In this document: piece after piece, positions 10,591 to 22,593 of the stretch
Layout: each line of letters begins with the position of its first letter
Position numbering within the stretch: the first letter of the stretch is position 1
Origin: Lunularia cruciata
Taxonomy: Eukaryota; Streptophyta; Marchantiopsida; Lunulariales; Lunulariaceae
DNA length: 64,000 bases
Reading direction: 5' to 3'
Assembly: GCA_948567375.1 (NCBI GenBank)
Contig: OX419759.1
Span: forward strand, 8,090,744 to 8,154,743
Notes under the pieces: generated by a model
What the model saw: only the letters and a program-made list of their open reading frames with translations
Told to the model about the DNA's origin: nothing
Database searches by the model: none
Translations under genes and position numbers: made by a program

Positions 10591-10688
10591 TTGTGCATAT
10601 ATACATCGCTACACAACATACATCGCTACACAACATCAACACACTATAGAAGCACAACTCACACATAAGTCATACATGGACTCTCAAG
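10591..10688. repeat. About 100-bp block repeated on both sides of the left LTR
   Basis: The block contains TATATACATCGCTACACAAC, followed by a segment with GAAGCACAACTCACACATAA and ending ACTCTCAAG. A second copy is at 11,135-11,240, immediately inside the LTR. It lies between the interrupted hAT sequence and the gypsy left LTR and is not explained by a simple single insertion. Confidence 0.7.
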
Positions 10689-11554
10689 TGACACAATAAT
10701 CAATTCGTTCACACAACTCAAATCACACTAATTCCGATCAGTACTTGATCTATCACTCGATAATCTGCCAACAAACTAGGCATTGATTACAATCAAGCCA
10801 CACACACTCTAGCTAAGAGAATCCAAGTGATACTCGTTGGCTTTTGTCCACCATGGCCAAGAACTCGAAGGCTCAACATCAGAGAAATGAGCTCTCGGGA
10901 GTTGCATTTCAAAAGTATACCCCCTGGTCTCCAACCCTAAGGGTCCCACTGACGGCACATTTGACGGTGCAGACAATGCAAGTGATAGTGAGCCCTGCCA
11001 AGTAGTTAGTACCCCGAACATGAAATCTGACTGTCAAGAAGTAGTCTATGAGTAACTGCCAAAATACTCCTGACTACCAACACTACTACTCAGGAGTCCG
11101 AGCAATCTAGATCGATGCTACAAATGGTGTGACAACTATTGTGAGTATATACATCGCTACACAACATACACCGCAATCAAAATCACACACCATAGAAGCA
11201 CAACTCACACATAAGTCATACATGGAGTCTCAAGTCATCCTCTCGGACAGCTATCACACACTAACATAGTAGCAACTCCACCAGAAGAGCCGCATAATAT
11301 ACACCACAAGCCTACACGTACAAGTGTCAAGCTTGGGTCCATAGTACCATCAATGTTTGGGAGGTGGCATGGCACAAAATTGTGCACATAATCCTTCCAA
11401 ACAACACCATCATGTCCTTCAAGGACTAGGACTCCAGATGGCAAAACTCAAGATAGTGCGACATGTAGAAACATCAAGTGTCATTGGTGATGTTTTTTAT
11501 AGATATACATAATCACATGGATGAATCAACAAATCAAGGGTCTATAACTCCTCC

Positions 11555-12275
11555 TCAAATGGTAGCGTAGCATAAGGTGTCCTTATGCTGAGCAATCACC
11601 AAGTTCTCAAAGGCCATCAACATCACTCTCCAAAAGATCTCTGCCGGTTGAGAACATGCGCTCATCCATACATCTTGATCATCCAAGTCCAAAACTACAA
11701 TAACATCTAGACAAATAGCTATAGGTAAATTTGGATCTTGTCCATAGAGTAGAAAGTAAGGAGGTAAGGATGCTAAGGAGGCTTGCCGGCTGAATTGATA
11801 GCCCATGGCCAACCAAGGTAATTGGAAATCCCAATCTCCCAAGTGGACTCTTTGCAAACCATACTTACAATCCTTTCTTCATTGTATAAACAACTCTCTA
11901 CTTAGCCATTTGCCTCAAGGTGATCTTGAGAGGTAGTATGATGATCCATCAAAGCCTTGTCACACAAGACCTGAAACTCCCCGAAGAATATGTACTTTGA
12001 TCAGTCAAAACCTCACTTGGTGCACCAAAATAATTAAGAACCTGATCTAGGAATGAGTAAGCCGTCCCTTCAATAGACTTGTCAGGAAGTGCCACCAACT
12101 CAATCCATTTGGAGAAGTGTTCCACCACAACTAGAACGTACCAATGATGTCTCACAGTCAATGGTAAAGGTCTAGCAAAGTCCAAACTCCAATGGTAACC
12201 CAACCTCATGATAGGTAATAGGTGTAATTGTGGCATAGAAGCATTAAATGATGCTCTAACTTGGTCACAAACCAC
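11555..12275 (-). pseudogene. Gypsy integrase remnant
   Basis: Two minus-strand open frames (12,275-11,949 and 11,857-11,555) carry integrase-core text. The first has the D-F-A-R-P-L-P block and the stretch VLVVVEHFSKWIELVALPDK, followed by the F-G-A-P-S-E-V-L-T-D motif that holds the second catalytic Asp. The second has a late-core/C-terminal block (LASLPPYFLLYGQDP). The catalytic Glu region between the frames is disrupted. The order fits a minus-strand gypsy pol gene. Nothing intact remains. Confidence 0.7.
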
Positions 12276-13844
12276 ACATTTGGTAACAAATTTCTGTACA
12301 TTGGTCTGGATACCACACCACCAATAATGACTCTAGAGTAAACTATATGTATGCTTTACCCCAAAATGTCTCCTCATGAGCATGACATACCAATTGTGGT
12401 CTCTAAGATGGAAGCGGTACTACTTGCACTCTACCATCCTCCCATACATGAAGAAGGTGTTTGCCCTCCAATTTGAACCATCTGGCTCACTAAAGAACAA
12501 GAGAAGAGAGAAAGGACAAGAGAAGAGAGAAAACACAAATTGCACACTCAAACATTTGATGCCCCAAGGGAGCACCTTCTCTTTATTATATAGACAAAGA
12601 GGATCTCCTCCAAAGAAGTTCCACCATAGGATTAGAGACACAGATAGGTGACATGTCAGCAAGCTCCACCCTTGGATTACTTACTTGGATGGGTGACATG
12701 TCTGGTCTAGGTCCTATCTGGTTGGTCAAACAAGCTTTGACCAGAGGCAATCTTTTAGGGAATCTTCCTGTAGGAATCTTAGAATCACGTAAGGTACCGT
12801 TGGAAAGCTATCGATGAGACAAAGCAAGGGGAAGGGAAGGCCAACCTATCCTTTGTTTGGGAGAGCATTTGCACATTTTCAAGGCCTAATTCATCTGTTT
12901 AGGCCTTTGAAATTGCCTTCAAAGGTTTCAAGCATATTTCGGTTCCTACTCTATTAGTAGAAGTCCCATTTTGGTGATACCTCTTTCTGATCTATTTAGT
13001 ACATCATGTGTAACATCCTTCGAGATGTTACCAAACCAATTCTCACCTTTAAATCATATGTCTAGCTATTGGTTCCAAGGTTCTCAAGTCTATTTTGGTT
13101 TTTGCCCTATTAGTAGAAGTACTCTTTTGGTGATACTTCTATCTGATCTATTTTGACCATCATGTATAACATCATTCTAGATGTTACCAAACCAAATTTC
13201 ACATCTAGATCATATGGCTAACCCTTGGTATTACAAAACTAAAGATCTATGGTTCAAACCTTATTGTGCACAATCTAGCACGGTGGGCAAATTTTGCCAA
13301 ACAATGACCAAAACCTACTTTAAACTAGCTAGCCTCATGCCAGCAAGGTGGCTTGTTGGCCCTTCTAGACCTTTGTAGCCTCTCATAGCACATAGCCCTA
13401 TCCTTCAAAAGCCTCTAAATGCCAAATGAGTCCTTTCTTCTTGCCACTTTGAACCCTTTCCAAATCTAGCAAACCTCCTCCAAATGTGGCCAAGCTCCTC
13501 TAACTTGAGTCCAAAATCTAACATAAACTTTAGCCAAAATTTGACATAAATCTTCAATTTTGCCATTTGAGCTCAATTTGCATCAGATTGGTCCTACTTT
13601 CACCTCCTAAGCTCAAAACAAACACCACTGCTTGGAATTTATTGTCTTCTCCATGAAAATTGGCAAGCACTTCCGCACACCGTCTGCCTCACTGCCAAAT
13701 TTGCATCAATTCAAAGACCTTTTACAAGCAATTATTCTCAAGGAAAATCTAGACCACGATAAAGCTACCAACAATCAGCAAGGCTTGGAGATACCACCAA
13801 CACCCTTAGTCCCTGCACCCAATTTCCTCTTGACCTCACTTCTT
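12276..13844. mobile_element. Internal remainder of gypsy element 1, non-coding
   Basis: This stretch lies between the integrase remnant and the right LTR. It contains an imperfect internal repeat (a segment of about 150 bp near 12,930-13,060 resembles 13,080-13,210, with CTATTAGTAGAAGT and GATGTTACCAAACCAA in both). No retroviral-type domain is recognisable. Confidence 0.5.
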
Positions 13845-14040
13845 TGATGTAATCATTTTGTTCACACAACTCAAATCACACTCAATTAGATCACTACTTG
13901 ATCTGTCATTCAATAATCTACTAACAACTAGGCACTGATTACAGTCCAGCTGCACCCACTCTAGCTAAGAGAATCTAAGTGACGCTCACTGGCCTCTGTC
14001 CACCATAGCCAAGAACTCAAAGGCTCAACACTAGAGAAGT

Positions 14041-14045
14041 GAGCT
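14041..14045. repeat. Target-site duplication GAGCT (left)
   Basis: GAGCT directly precedes the 5' end of the nested LTR element and recurs at 18,078-18,082 directly after its 3' end. It is a perfect 5-bp duplication inside the right LTR of gypsy element 1. Confidence 0.9.
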
Positions 14046-17000
14046 TGTGGTACCCACATTTTTCATTTTGGACGAGTTTAGAAGAAGAAATGCCTTGCTG
14101 AAACCAAATTGAAACCAAATAGAGAAGAAATGAGTGCAAACTTGTGTTTGATCAGACGTGAGAAAGTCAATTTTGTGTAAGAGGAAGAAGGGCTCGGTTT
14201 GGATCAGACCCGAAGAAGCTTACTTCATGTCAGAGGATGTAAAAACTCGGATCAGACGTTGAAGGAGGGCAAACCCGAAGGAGAAATAGAAGTTGCAGGT
14301 CAGGATTCTTGCGGGGGCCATATCTCAATGACCACAAGTCAAAATCAAGCGTTCTATATCTCGTTAGAAGCGTCTTGTTTAGGGCTTTCCATTGCCACCA
14401 AAATCACAGAGTTTAGAGGTTTGTACAAGAAGTAACAAGCATTTGAAGTTTCAAGAGTAGATGTACTTCGAGTTGAGGTTCTTTGGGTCAATGTGACTTC
14501 ATACTTCGGACTTTGGGTCTAAAGACTTTGCCTCAAGATGAAGATGACTAAATCCAAGGTAGTTGGACCTTGGAGTGCAATGAAGGTGACTTCGGGAGTC
14601 TTGCTAGAGGGATCAGAGAAAGTTAGAGTAGGGAAAGAAGATAGTTAGGATACCCATGACTTCAATTTCAGTTCTGCTTGAAGATTGAACATGAATTGAA
14701 GGAGAAGTAGCAGTAGTGAATAAACTAGAAGTGCAGTTCAAACAATAAGTGTCTTCGGGTCAATTAGATGAGTGATTAGGGGAAAGTGGGTTACAAATTG
14801 AAGGTGTAGATAGTGTATTCATGTTTTCAATTACAATTCTTGATGGTGACACAATAGAATTAGCAAAAGAATTGATAGTAGTTAGACCTAAAGTAAAAGA
14901 GATAGGAGTGCAGGTGTCTTTGGATTTGACATTTGACACTTTAGAGAAGAGTGGGTCGAGAGATAGAGATTTAGAAGGCTTAACTATGATAGGAATTTCA
15001 GATCAGGAAAGAGAATTGTTGGAATTGGTAGAGGAAATAGAAGATACGAAACCCAAAGATAGAGTAGTAGGAAGTAAAATTACTTTGGGTTTGGGTTTGA
15101 AAGTTGAAGAAGAAGTAGACATCGGATCAGAGTAGTAACAGTTTTGAGATTTGAAGAGGCAGATGTGAAGAGGTGCATTGTCATTTCAGATCTGCAGGTT
15201 AGAAGAGTTGTTGTAGAACGGTATAGTTATTAGAACTGTCGATTTGTTCACTATTTAAGAGTGGCATTTGCAGTATTATGTTGTTCAGTGCTCATAATTT
15301 CTGAGAATAGATAAAGCAAAGTGCTGTAAAGTAGTGCTCGTCGCTTGAGCTTGATTTCGAGTATCAACTTTGCAATTGTGTTTGTGAGTGTTTGGAGAAA
15401 TTTGAAGTGGAAGTGAGTGTGCTTGTTGGATGTTGGATTCCGTAGCCTTGATCTTCATTTTGTATGTTTGATCCTAAGTGAAGTGCAATCGAAGCAATGC
15501 CTTGACAAATCTGAGAGGAATTGTAGTGTTGGTAGTATTTTGCATTTGTGAGTGCAGTGCGAAGTTGATGTGAAGCAATTTCGATCAAGGAAGTTGTGCC
15601 TTCAGTGGAGAGGTGGAACATAATTCTGAAAAAAATATAGTTGAAAATTTCCAACAGCACTCCAATCCAACAATTGAAGAATCATAACGTGGAAAGATGT
15701 TGGAGATTATTTTTTTTACCAACCAAGGTTGGTGACACCAAATCCAATTGAGAAGGTTTCAAATGTAGCCCAAGAGAAGAATGTTCAAGATTTAAATCAA
15801 GACTCAAAGGAGTCTACTTCCTTTGAAGAGTCAGACAAGAAATTGTGTTTTTGGAGTGAGTTGGAGCATACAATGGCCACGACACTCTATGGGTCACCAG
15901 CACTTAGCATATTTGAACCCCTATCTCTTGAGAAAGTGAATCCAAAGACACCTTTCCTTGAGGTCCAATTGTCATCTTCAGTTTCTTGGCCACAAACGAT
16001 GAATTTAAATCTTGGAGTGATTTGGAGTGGCAGTCGCCTTGTTTGGTTTGCAATTCCTCTTGTTTGGAAAAGAAAGAAAGAAAGAAATTAGTTTACAATA
16101 GAGGGGAAGAAGACTACGGATCTCTGAGCAAAACTTGAATTGAAAGACAAAAATCCTTGTTTGCGGGGACGCTCACATTTGAGGGAGGGGGTATGTGGTA
16201 CCCACATTTTTCATTTTGGACGAGTTTAGAAGAAGAAATGCCTTGCTGAAACCAAATTAAAACCAAATGGAGAAGAAATGAGTGCAAACTTGTGTTTGAT
16301 CAGACCCGAGAAAGTCAATTTCGTGTAAGAGGAAGAAGGGCTCGGTTTGGATCAGACCCAAAGAAGCTTACTTCATGTCAGAGGAGGTAAAAACTCGGAT
16401 CAGACATTGAAGGAGGGCAAACCCGAAGGAGAAATAGAAGTTACAGGTCAGGATTCTTGCGGGGGCCATATCTCAATGACCACAAGTCAAAATCAAGCGT
16501 TCTATATCTCGTTAGAAGCGTCTTGTTTAGGGCTTTCCATTGCCACCAAAATCACAGAGTTTAGAGGTTTGTACAAGAAGTAACAAGCATTTGAAGTTTC
16601 AAGAGTAGATGTACTTCGAGTTGAGGTTCTTTGGGTCAATGTGACTTCATACTTCGGACTTTGGGTCTAAAGACTTTGCCTCAAGATGAAGATGACTAAA
16701 TCCAAGGTAGTTGGACCTTGGAGTGCAATGAAGGTAACTTCGGGAGTCTTGCTAGAGGGATCAGAGAAAGTTAGAGTAGGGAAAGAAGATAGTTAGGATA
16801 CCCATGACTTCAATTTCAGTTCTGCTTGAAGATTGAACATGAATTGAAGGAGAAGTAGCAGTAGTGAATAAACTAGAAGTTCAGTTCAAACAATAAGTGT
16901 CTTCGGGTCAATTAGATGAGTGATTAGGGGAAAGTGGGTTACAAATTGAAGGTGTAGATAGTGTATTCATGTTTTCAATTACAATTCTTGATGGTGACAC

Positions 17001-18077
17001 AATAGAATTAGCAAAGGAATTGATAGTAGTTAGACCCAAAGTAAAAGAGATAGGAGTGCAGGTGTCTTCGGATTTGACATTTGACACTTTAGAGAAGAGT
17101 GGGTCAGGACAAAGAGATTTAGAAGGCTTAACTATGATAGGAATTTCAGATCAGGAAAGAGAATTGTTGGAATTGGTAGAGGAAGTAGAAGATACGAAAC
17201 CCAAAGATAGAGTAGTAGGAAGTAAAATTACTTTGGGTTCGGGGTTGAAAGCCGAAGAAGAAGTAGACATGGGATCGGAGTAGTAACAGTTTTGAGATTT
17301 GAAGAGGCAGATATGAAGAGATGCATTGTCATTTCGGATCTGCAAGTTAGAAGAGTTGTTGTAGAATGGTATAGGTGTTAGAACTGTCGATTTGTTCACT
17401 ATTTAAGAGTGACATTCGCAGTATTATGTTGTTCAGTGCTCATAATTTTTGAGAATAGATAAAGGGAAGTGCTATGAAGTAGTGCTCGTCGCTTGAGCTT
17501 GATTCCGAGTATCAGCTTTGTGATTGTGTTTGTGATTGTGTGAAGAAATTCAAAGTGCAAGTCAGAGTGCTTGTTGGATGTTGGATTCCACAGCCCTGAT
17601 CTTCATTCTGTGTGTTTGATCTTGAGTGAAGTGCAATCAAAGCAATGCCTTGACAGATCTGAGAGGAATTGTAGTGTTGGTAATATTCTACATTTGTGAG
17701 TGCAGTGCGAAGTTGATGTGAAGCAATTTCGATCAAGGAAGTTATGCCTTTAGTGGAGGGGTGGAACACAATTCTGAGGCGAAGTCGTTTTGCAGTGAAG
17801 TGCCGTTTTTGGGAGAGCCTGAATCATCACAATCAAGATTGTTTGGAAAGATTTGATGGAGTTGTGATTAAGGAGTGTGAATTTGTGACAAGATTGCGAA
17901 TCAGTGCTTGTTATTCTCTTCTGGGTGTGGTTTCTACCTGAGAGATTAAAGACGCAACCAAGAAGAACTACATGTTACTGTTTGACTTTGTATTTGACCA
18001 ATTCTGACTCGTATCTCTATGGGAACGAACTTTACTTACCCGATTATCGCAAAAGTGATATTTGTCGGGTTGTCACA
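14046..18077 (+). mobile_element. Nested long-LTR retrotransposon 2, internally deleted
   Basis: The 3' LTR is 16,194-18,077 (1,884 bp; starts TGTGGTACCCACA, ends TGTCACA). The 5' LTR begins identically at 14,046 but matches only to about 15,625. The last 300 bp of the 5' LTR, the primer-binding site and nearly all of the coding interior are missing. A purine-rich GAGGGAGGGGGTA lies just upstream of the 3' LTR and sets the orientation. The two LTRs are very similar, with differences mainly C/T and G/A, so insertion was relatively recent. It could not move without trans-acting proteins. Confidence 0.85.
15626..16193 (+). mobile_element. Residual internal region of LTR element 2
   Basis: About 570 bp lie between the truncated 5' LTR and the 3' LTR. 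An open frame at 15,729-16,091 has no recognised domain. A GAAA microsatellite precedes its stop. The stretch ends with the polypurine tract. I find no gag or pol motif. Confidence 0.55.
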
Positions 18078-18337
18078 GAGCTCTCTGGAGTTGCATTTCA
18101 AAAGTACACCCCTTGGTCTCCAGCAGGACCATTAGGGTCTAATGGTCATGCTGACAGCACATCCGATGGTGCGAATAGTGCAAGTGACGGTGGGCCCCAC
18201 CATGTAGTCAGTACCCCAAACAAGAAATCTGACCATCAACAAGTAGTCTATGAGTAGCTGCCAAAATACTCCTGACTACCAACACTACTACTCCAGAGTC
18301 CGAGCAATCTAGGTGCGATGCTACAAATGGCATGACA

Positions 18338-19100
18338 TATTAAATGAACCATCTGACAAATTGATATTGAGTCTATACTGATCAGGGGAAAGAGAAATGT
18401 CAATGATACATTTGGACAAGAAAAAACCTTCATTAATGTTTCCATTAAAGTTAACGGAATGCTTAGCTGTAAATTCCTGCAGGTCATGATTAGGTTCCCC
18501 GGTAATTTTTGTTGAATTCCAAATTTTTTGTTGAATTTTACAATTTTACTTATAAAGAATTTATGGACTTTTATGGAACTGGAAAAACCTATATTTGGCA
18601 TCCCCCAATGAATAGTTCAAAGCTAAACGTATTGCTAAGAGAGTATGTTTGTACCTTCAAAATGTCACCACATACAAGATGCAGCCCATGAGCAAATCAA
18701 AGAATATTTTCCATCCAAGGTAAATCTCTAGAATGTTATTGTGCAACTTGGTGTAGTTGCTTGTTGTGTCGGTGATAACACCAAGTCTCTTCTTAGGTCC
18801 AAGCTGCTCAATGAGTCGTTACAACTCTCAAAAACTGTTTTTGGTAATCGTAGCCATTAGACCCATTCACAACATGCACTAAGATCTCCTTGCCTTCTGG
18901 TAGGATGACCGTAATGGCTATCTTTGCCTCGACTTACCAGCCATCCAACTTCAATGTAACATATTTCTCATTCGCAAGCTCTTCAAAGATGGTTGCATCG
19001 TGTTTGGTAGTGTACTCAAGAAGCAAGGTCGTGTCAAAACATTCTGGTTGGCCCAAATAGGCGGGGCACAGACAATCCACAAAGGACTTGACAAATATGA
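18338..19100 (-). mobile_element. hAT-type DNA transposon relic, copy A (part 2, 5' coding half)
   Basis: This matches 42.64-43.37 kb of copy B and continues the sequence interrupted at 10,590. On the minus strand it reads, in broken frames, a block of the type E-E-L-A-N-E-K-Y followed by LDGW, then AKIAITVILPEGKEILVH, then GVITDTTSN...DILK. This resembles the DUF659-like region of hAT transposases (LDGW, T-D-x-x-S-N, ...DI-K). Stops and frameshifts are present. Confidence 0.6.
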
Positions 19101-20353
19101 CATCTAACAAAATATTTGACTAGAAGATTAATATTTCAAGGGAAAGAAAATCACACTAATAAAGAAAATATAGTCACATTGTTTCAGTTTCTGCCTCTTT
19201 ATAGACATAATATGATTAATGCGCCAAACTTTAAGAAAAAGGTATTGACAGATGTCACTTAACTAGAATATTGTTAACGCTCAAATTAGAATAGGCTCCG
19301 CATAGCTTTTCACATCTGTTACAAATTTGAGAAGCTTTCGAGGAAATGGGGTTGGAAAAATAAAGGACAAATAATAAAGTGAGCATAAATCGAATTCTAT
19401 GGATTCGCAGCCAGACAGAACAGTTTTTAATATCAAATTTTCATAGATAAATTGACCTGTCTCTCTCAGGTGTAAATGCATTAAGGTGAATAGGCAGAAA
19501 AAGAGCTTAAAATATTAAAGAAAATTTAATTAAAATCAATCTCCTAACTTACAACATCAAATTTTCGAATTGTAATTTCATGATCTATATCCTCATTCTC
19601 TGCGCTCGAGATAATATCATACCGTGTTATGGATTATGGTCACATATTTATCAATAATCAAATTTAGACCGAAAGAAAAATTTGAAAATTTTATTCGTAT
19701 CATTATTAGATTAGGTTCATTGGAATGGGGACATTAAATTTTACGTGATATCTTGTACAATTAGAATTAGTTCAGTAGTATCATCGAACGATATTACCCT
19801 TTTCCAAATGTTGTACACAAACTACAATAAATTAGAAATTCCTATTGATGTATTACTGGAACTTTCGAATTCAAATGTTTATAGTAAGAATGTACTGTTA
19901 CTGATTAGTGCTTCAATACAACATCGTTTAATTTCAATAATCATCCATCACGTTCTTTTTGTCCCTTCTTTCTTTTTTAAACGAGGCTATGACTAGACAG
20001 ATAGAAACAAAGAAAAGGGCCAATCAGGCTAGTAACAAATTATTTGTTAATATCTTCTAGTAAATCCAGACATAATCCCTAACGTAGGTTTTCCGAAGCT
20101 ATAATCCATATGAGTGATTCCTATATGTCTGATTCCGTCTAAATTGGTGACCTAGAAAGAGTTACATTCTGAAAATGGGACGGTAGATTTTCAGCTCTCT
20201 AGCTTCCTTCCGCTTGTTCTATTCCAGCCTGTGTTTGCAGTACACCATCTTTAAGACTGCCAAGTAGTGCGTGTCACGTACTTATATTCGCAGTGTCCAA
20301 GTGGGAAACATCTCAAGTAGATGTGCTCACAGGTGTTTCTTCACGTACCTTCT
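19101..20353. other. AT-rich stretch, no gene recognised
   Basis: The sequence is A+T-rich with short random open frames on both strands. No repeat partner in the window, RNA gene or splice-flanked coding block was identified. Confidence 0.5.
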
Positions 20354-20508
20354 CTACCTTCTCAAAATCGGGAAAATAGCTCCCAAGAGTATACTAAGCA
20401 CCGCCAAAGGTATAGTAAGCAGCAAGAGTACTAGATTTAGCTGCGTAATCGCGTCTAAACGTTCCACTAGGTTATAAAGGCTACACGCTAGGTTCTCAAG
20501 GCTATTGC
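20354..20508 (-). CDS. Possible C-terminal exon with one membrane segment
   Basis: The minus-strand open frame reads a short amphipathic or coiled-coil-like stretch (SLENLACSLYNLVERLDAI) followed by about 25 strongly hydrophobic residues and a terminal FPILRR before a stop. It is entered from a LINE tail module, so its upstream part is lost or displaced. It might be a displaced end of a membrane protein, possibly related to the ankyrin gene to its right. The family is unknown. Confidence 0.25.
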
Positions 20509-20612
20509 TGAAAGGGTGAAAAGGCCACGTAGAACACAAGAAGGATGGGAAGATACCATCAAGCCCGTACAAAGGGGAGAAAAGAAGAAGAATGGGGTTT
20601 ACCCTTCCGTAC
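20509..20612 (-). repeat. LINE tail module
   Basis: Reverse-complement copy with the ACGTGGCC end at about 20,525, CATCCTTC, GTACGGGCTTGATGG and the pyrimidine stretch, without LINE coding sequence next to it. Confidence 0.65.
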
Positions 20613-20801
20613 TTAAAATTCGTAAGAAATTTACCCTTTCGTATTCAAAATTTCGTACTCAAAATATCTGAATTATGCAAGTTGTAAAGTCAACAAAGTA
20701 TAGGAATATAGAAAAATATCACTTGGAGTGATTATTATGTGTGGATTGCGCCAACTAATGCACCGACTAATAGTCTCTGTGGAACAATGGATTCACTCTA
20801 T

Positions 20802-21866
20802 TTAAAACATGATAGCAAAAAACCCTAACGATGACATTATAAATAAAGGTATGAGGTAAAAAATACAAATAACATAATATATCGATATAAGATATACGTT
20901 GACGGTTGCGTGTCGATCAGAGGAAATCACTTGTAGCCAAAGGCTTCTCACAAACCAGGTAATAGACAATATGCAAATCGATCCCCCGATCCCGACCGTA
21001 CTAATCGTAACACCGCTTTGATTCCAAGTTCCATCATTTGATATGATGGCAATCGAAGCTGCTGCAAACGCCCAAAGAATGCACACCAACGAAAATACCA
21101 GGAGGCTAACTGCGAAGATCACACTCTTCCGCGCTCGTTTTCCCTCGCTCTGTATTGACTCTGTAGACATGGGAATAGAAGGAATCATAGCCAACACGAT
21201 GGCCGACAAAGCCACATAGAAGGCCAAAGTGTCAAAAATGACGAAAAGTTTGACGGAAAACTTATCTACTTGGGCCGTTTCATCCACCCCATAACCCATC
21301 GGGGGTTGAAGCGGTCCAATATACGAAGCTGTCGCCACGAGTGCTGCAGTCACCGAAATCGCATTCGCTGCAGTAGTGAGACTGGTTTTCGTTTCTTGGG
21401 TTTCTCGTTCCACCCTCTCCGACCACCATGCCCGAAATTCCGGAGAAGTGCCAGGACCAGGTTTAGGAGCATCCCGGCGACCAAAGGTATCCCAAACGCT
21501 CGCTCCAGTTTGCAAGAGGAGATTGACGCATGCCTGCCGACTATATCGATCTGATTCCGCATCGTCTTGAAAGTCTTTAACCTTTTTGCACCATCCATCT
21601 CGAAAATTCACAACATGTAGTAAGTTTTTCCCTATGCCTTCCAATTGGGACCAACCTCGAACTGCAGCATGCAAAGCAGTTAAAGGTATTGATGGGAAAC
21701 TATCCGGATTAATATGTCCTTTATGAGCAAATTTATCACTGTTCAAAATGGTTTGGACCATTAGAGAATCACCGACGGCGGCAGCAAGAAGAAGACCCGG
21801 CAAACCATCTTTTACTTCGGCTTTTATCTTTCCATCGTCTTTAGATATCATGCCGGTAATCATCAT
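20802..21866 (-). CDS. Ankyrin/PGG-domain membrane protein, C-terminal exon
   Basis: This 354-codon open frame starts with ankyrin-like text (LLLAAAVGDSLMVQTIL, then LTALHAAVRG), followed by a charged linker and a PGG-type membrane domain. TTAANAISVTAALVATASYI is followed by PPMGYG and three further hydrophobic segments, about four in total. In plants, PGG-domain ankyrin proteins are membrane-anchored and several act in defence or salt signalling. A pyrimidine-rich tract and CAG lie directly upstream of the first ATG (21,868-21,870), so the ATG is probably internal. It is most likely the last exon of the same gene as 22,522-24,076, after an AT-rich intron. Exact junctions are uncertain, because phase-0 joining would need an acceptor slightly further inside. 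Confidence 0.7.
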   Translation of the reverse strand: MMITGMISKDDGKIKAEVKDGLPGLLLAAAVGDSLMVQTILNSDKFAHKGHINPDSFPSIPLTALHAAVRGWSQLEGIGKNLLHVVNFRDGWCKKVKDFQDDAESDRYSRQACVNLLLQTGASVWDTFGRRDAPKPGPGTSPEFRAWWSERVERETQETKTSLTTAANAISVTAALVATASYIGPLQPPMGYGVDETAQVDKFSVKLFVIFDTLAFYVALSAIVLAMIPSIPMSTESIQSEGKRARKSVIFAVSLLVFSLVCILWAFAAASIAIISNDGTWNQSGVTISTVGIGGSICILSITWFVRSLWLQVISSDRHATVNVYLISIYYVICIFYLIPLFIMSSLGFFAIMF

Positions 21867-21867
21867 A

Positions 21868-22593
21868 CTGTTAAGATAACAAGTTAAAAAGTTTATTAAA
21901 AAAAATGTTTGATAAATTTTGTAAACAAGAAGTTGATAGAAGTTGATAAGTAGTTAAAAAAATAAAAATTATAACTAGATAAATATTCATAAATCTATGA
22001 GTTGTATTAGAAAGATATAATATATCATTAAATTGTATAAACTAATGAAAACATAACAACTTAAATTAATAAGAACATGACAAAATTCAGTGGTAGTGCA
22101 ATTTTAAGAATCCTCTTTGCAAGTAAATTATTAAACATATTCCAGGATAGAAGAAAATTTATTTAAATATTACGACACAGATCATTATGCATCAATTCTA
22201 TATCATATTCTATATTTCAAATAGGAAAATTTTTTGTACCTAAAGGTTTGTTTCAAAAGCAAACTTTGTAATTTTAAGATGAAAAATATTTTTTTTAGTA
22301 ATTTAATTCAATAAATACTGATGTTGAGAATTTGTCTAAAATATTTAAATTTTATTGTCTTATTAAATCTAATATTGGAAAATTAAAAATTAAAAACAAA
22401 TATCAATAAATAATATATATTTATGTAAAATTATAATATTTTATTTTACAAAAGGTTAAATCTATTTCAAAATAATAAACACTTGTATAGATGCGCACAA
22501 AAGATATACTAATTCAATTACTTATATGATTGGTAATGAGCCATGTGATATGCTATGCTGGTCTGCGGACGACAGGTTAAAGACACTACGTAC
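21868..22593 (-). other. Probable AT-rich intron of the ankyrin/PGG gene
   Basis: The sequence is very A+T-rich between two ankyrin coding blocks. A GTACGT donor is possible at 22,593 and is conserved at the matching place in the second locus (near 45.23 kb). A CAG acceptor lies at 21,868-21,870. The boundaries are the best visual choice. Confidence 0.5.

Larger units (their letters stand above)
10689..18337 (-). mobile_element. Ty3/gypsy-type LTR retrotransposon 1, truncated, right LTR interrupted
   Basis: The left LTR is 10,689-11,134 (446 bp). The right LTR is in two pieces, 13,845-14,045 and 18,078-18,337, totalling about 456 bp after removing the 5-bp duplication of the nested insertion. 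LTR ends read TGA...ACA on the plus strand, which is TGT...TCA in element orientation. The internal part is only 2.7 kb and keeps integrase remnants (11.55-12.28 kb, minus); gag, protease and reverse transcriptase are not recognisable. Copy B of the hAT relic is uninterrupted at this point, so the insertion site lies near 10,590 and 18,338. Confidence 0.75.
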
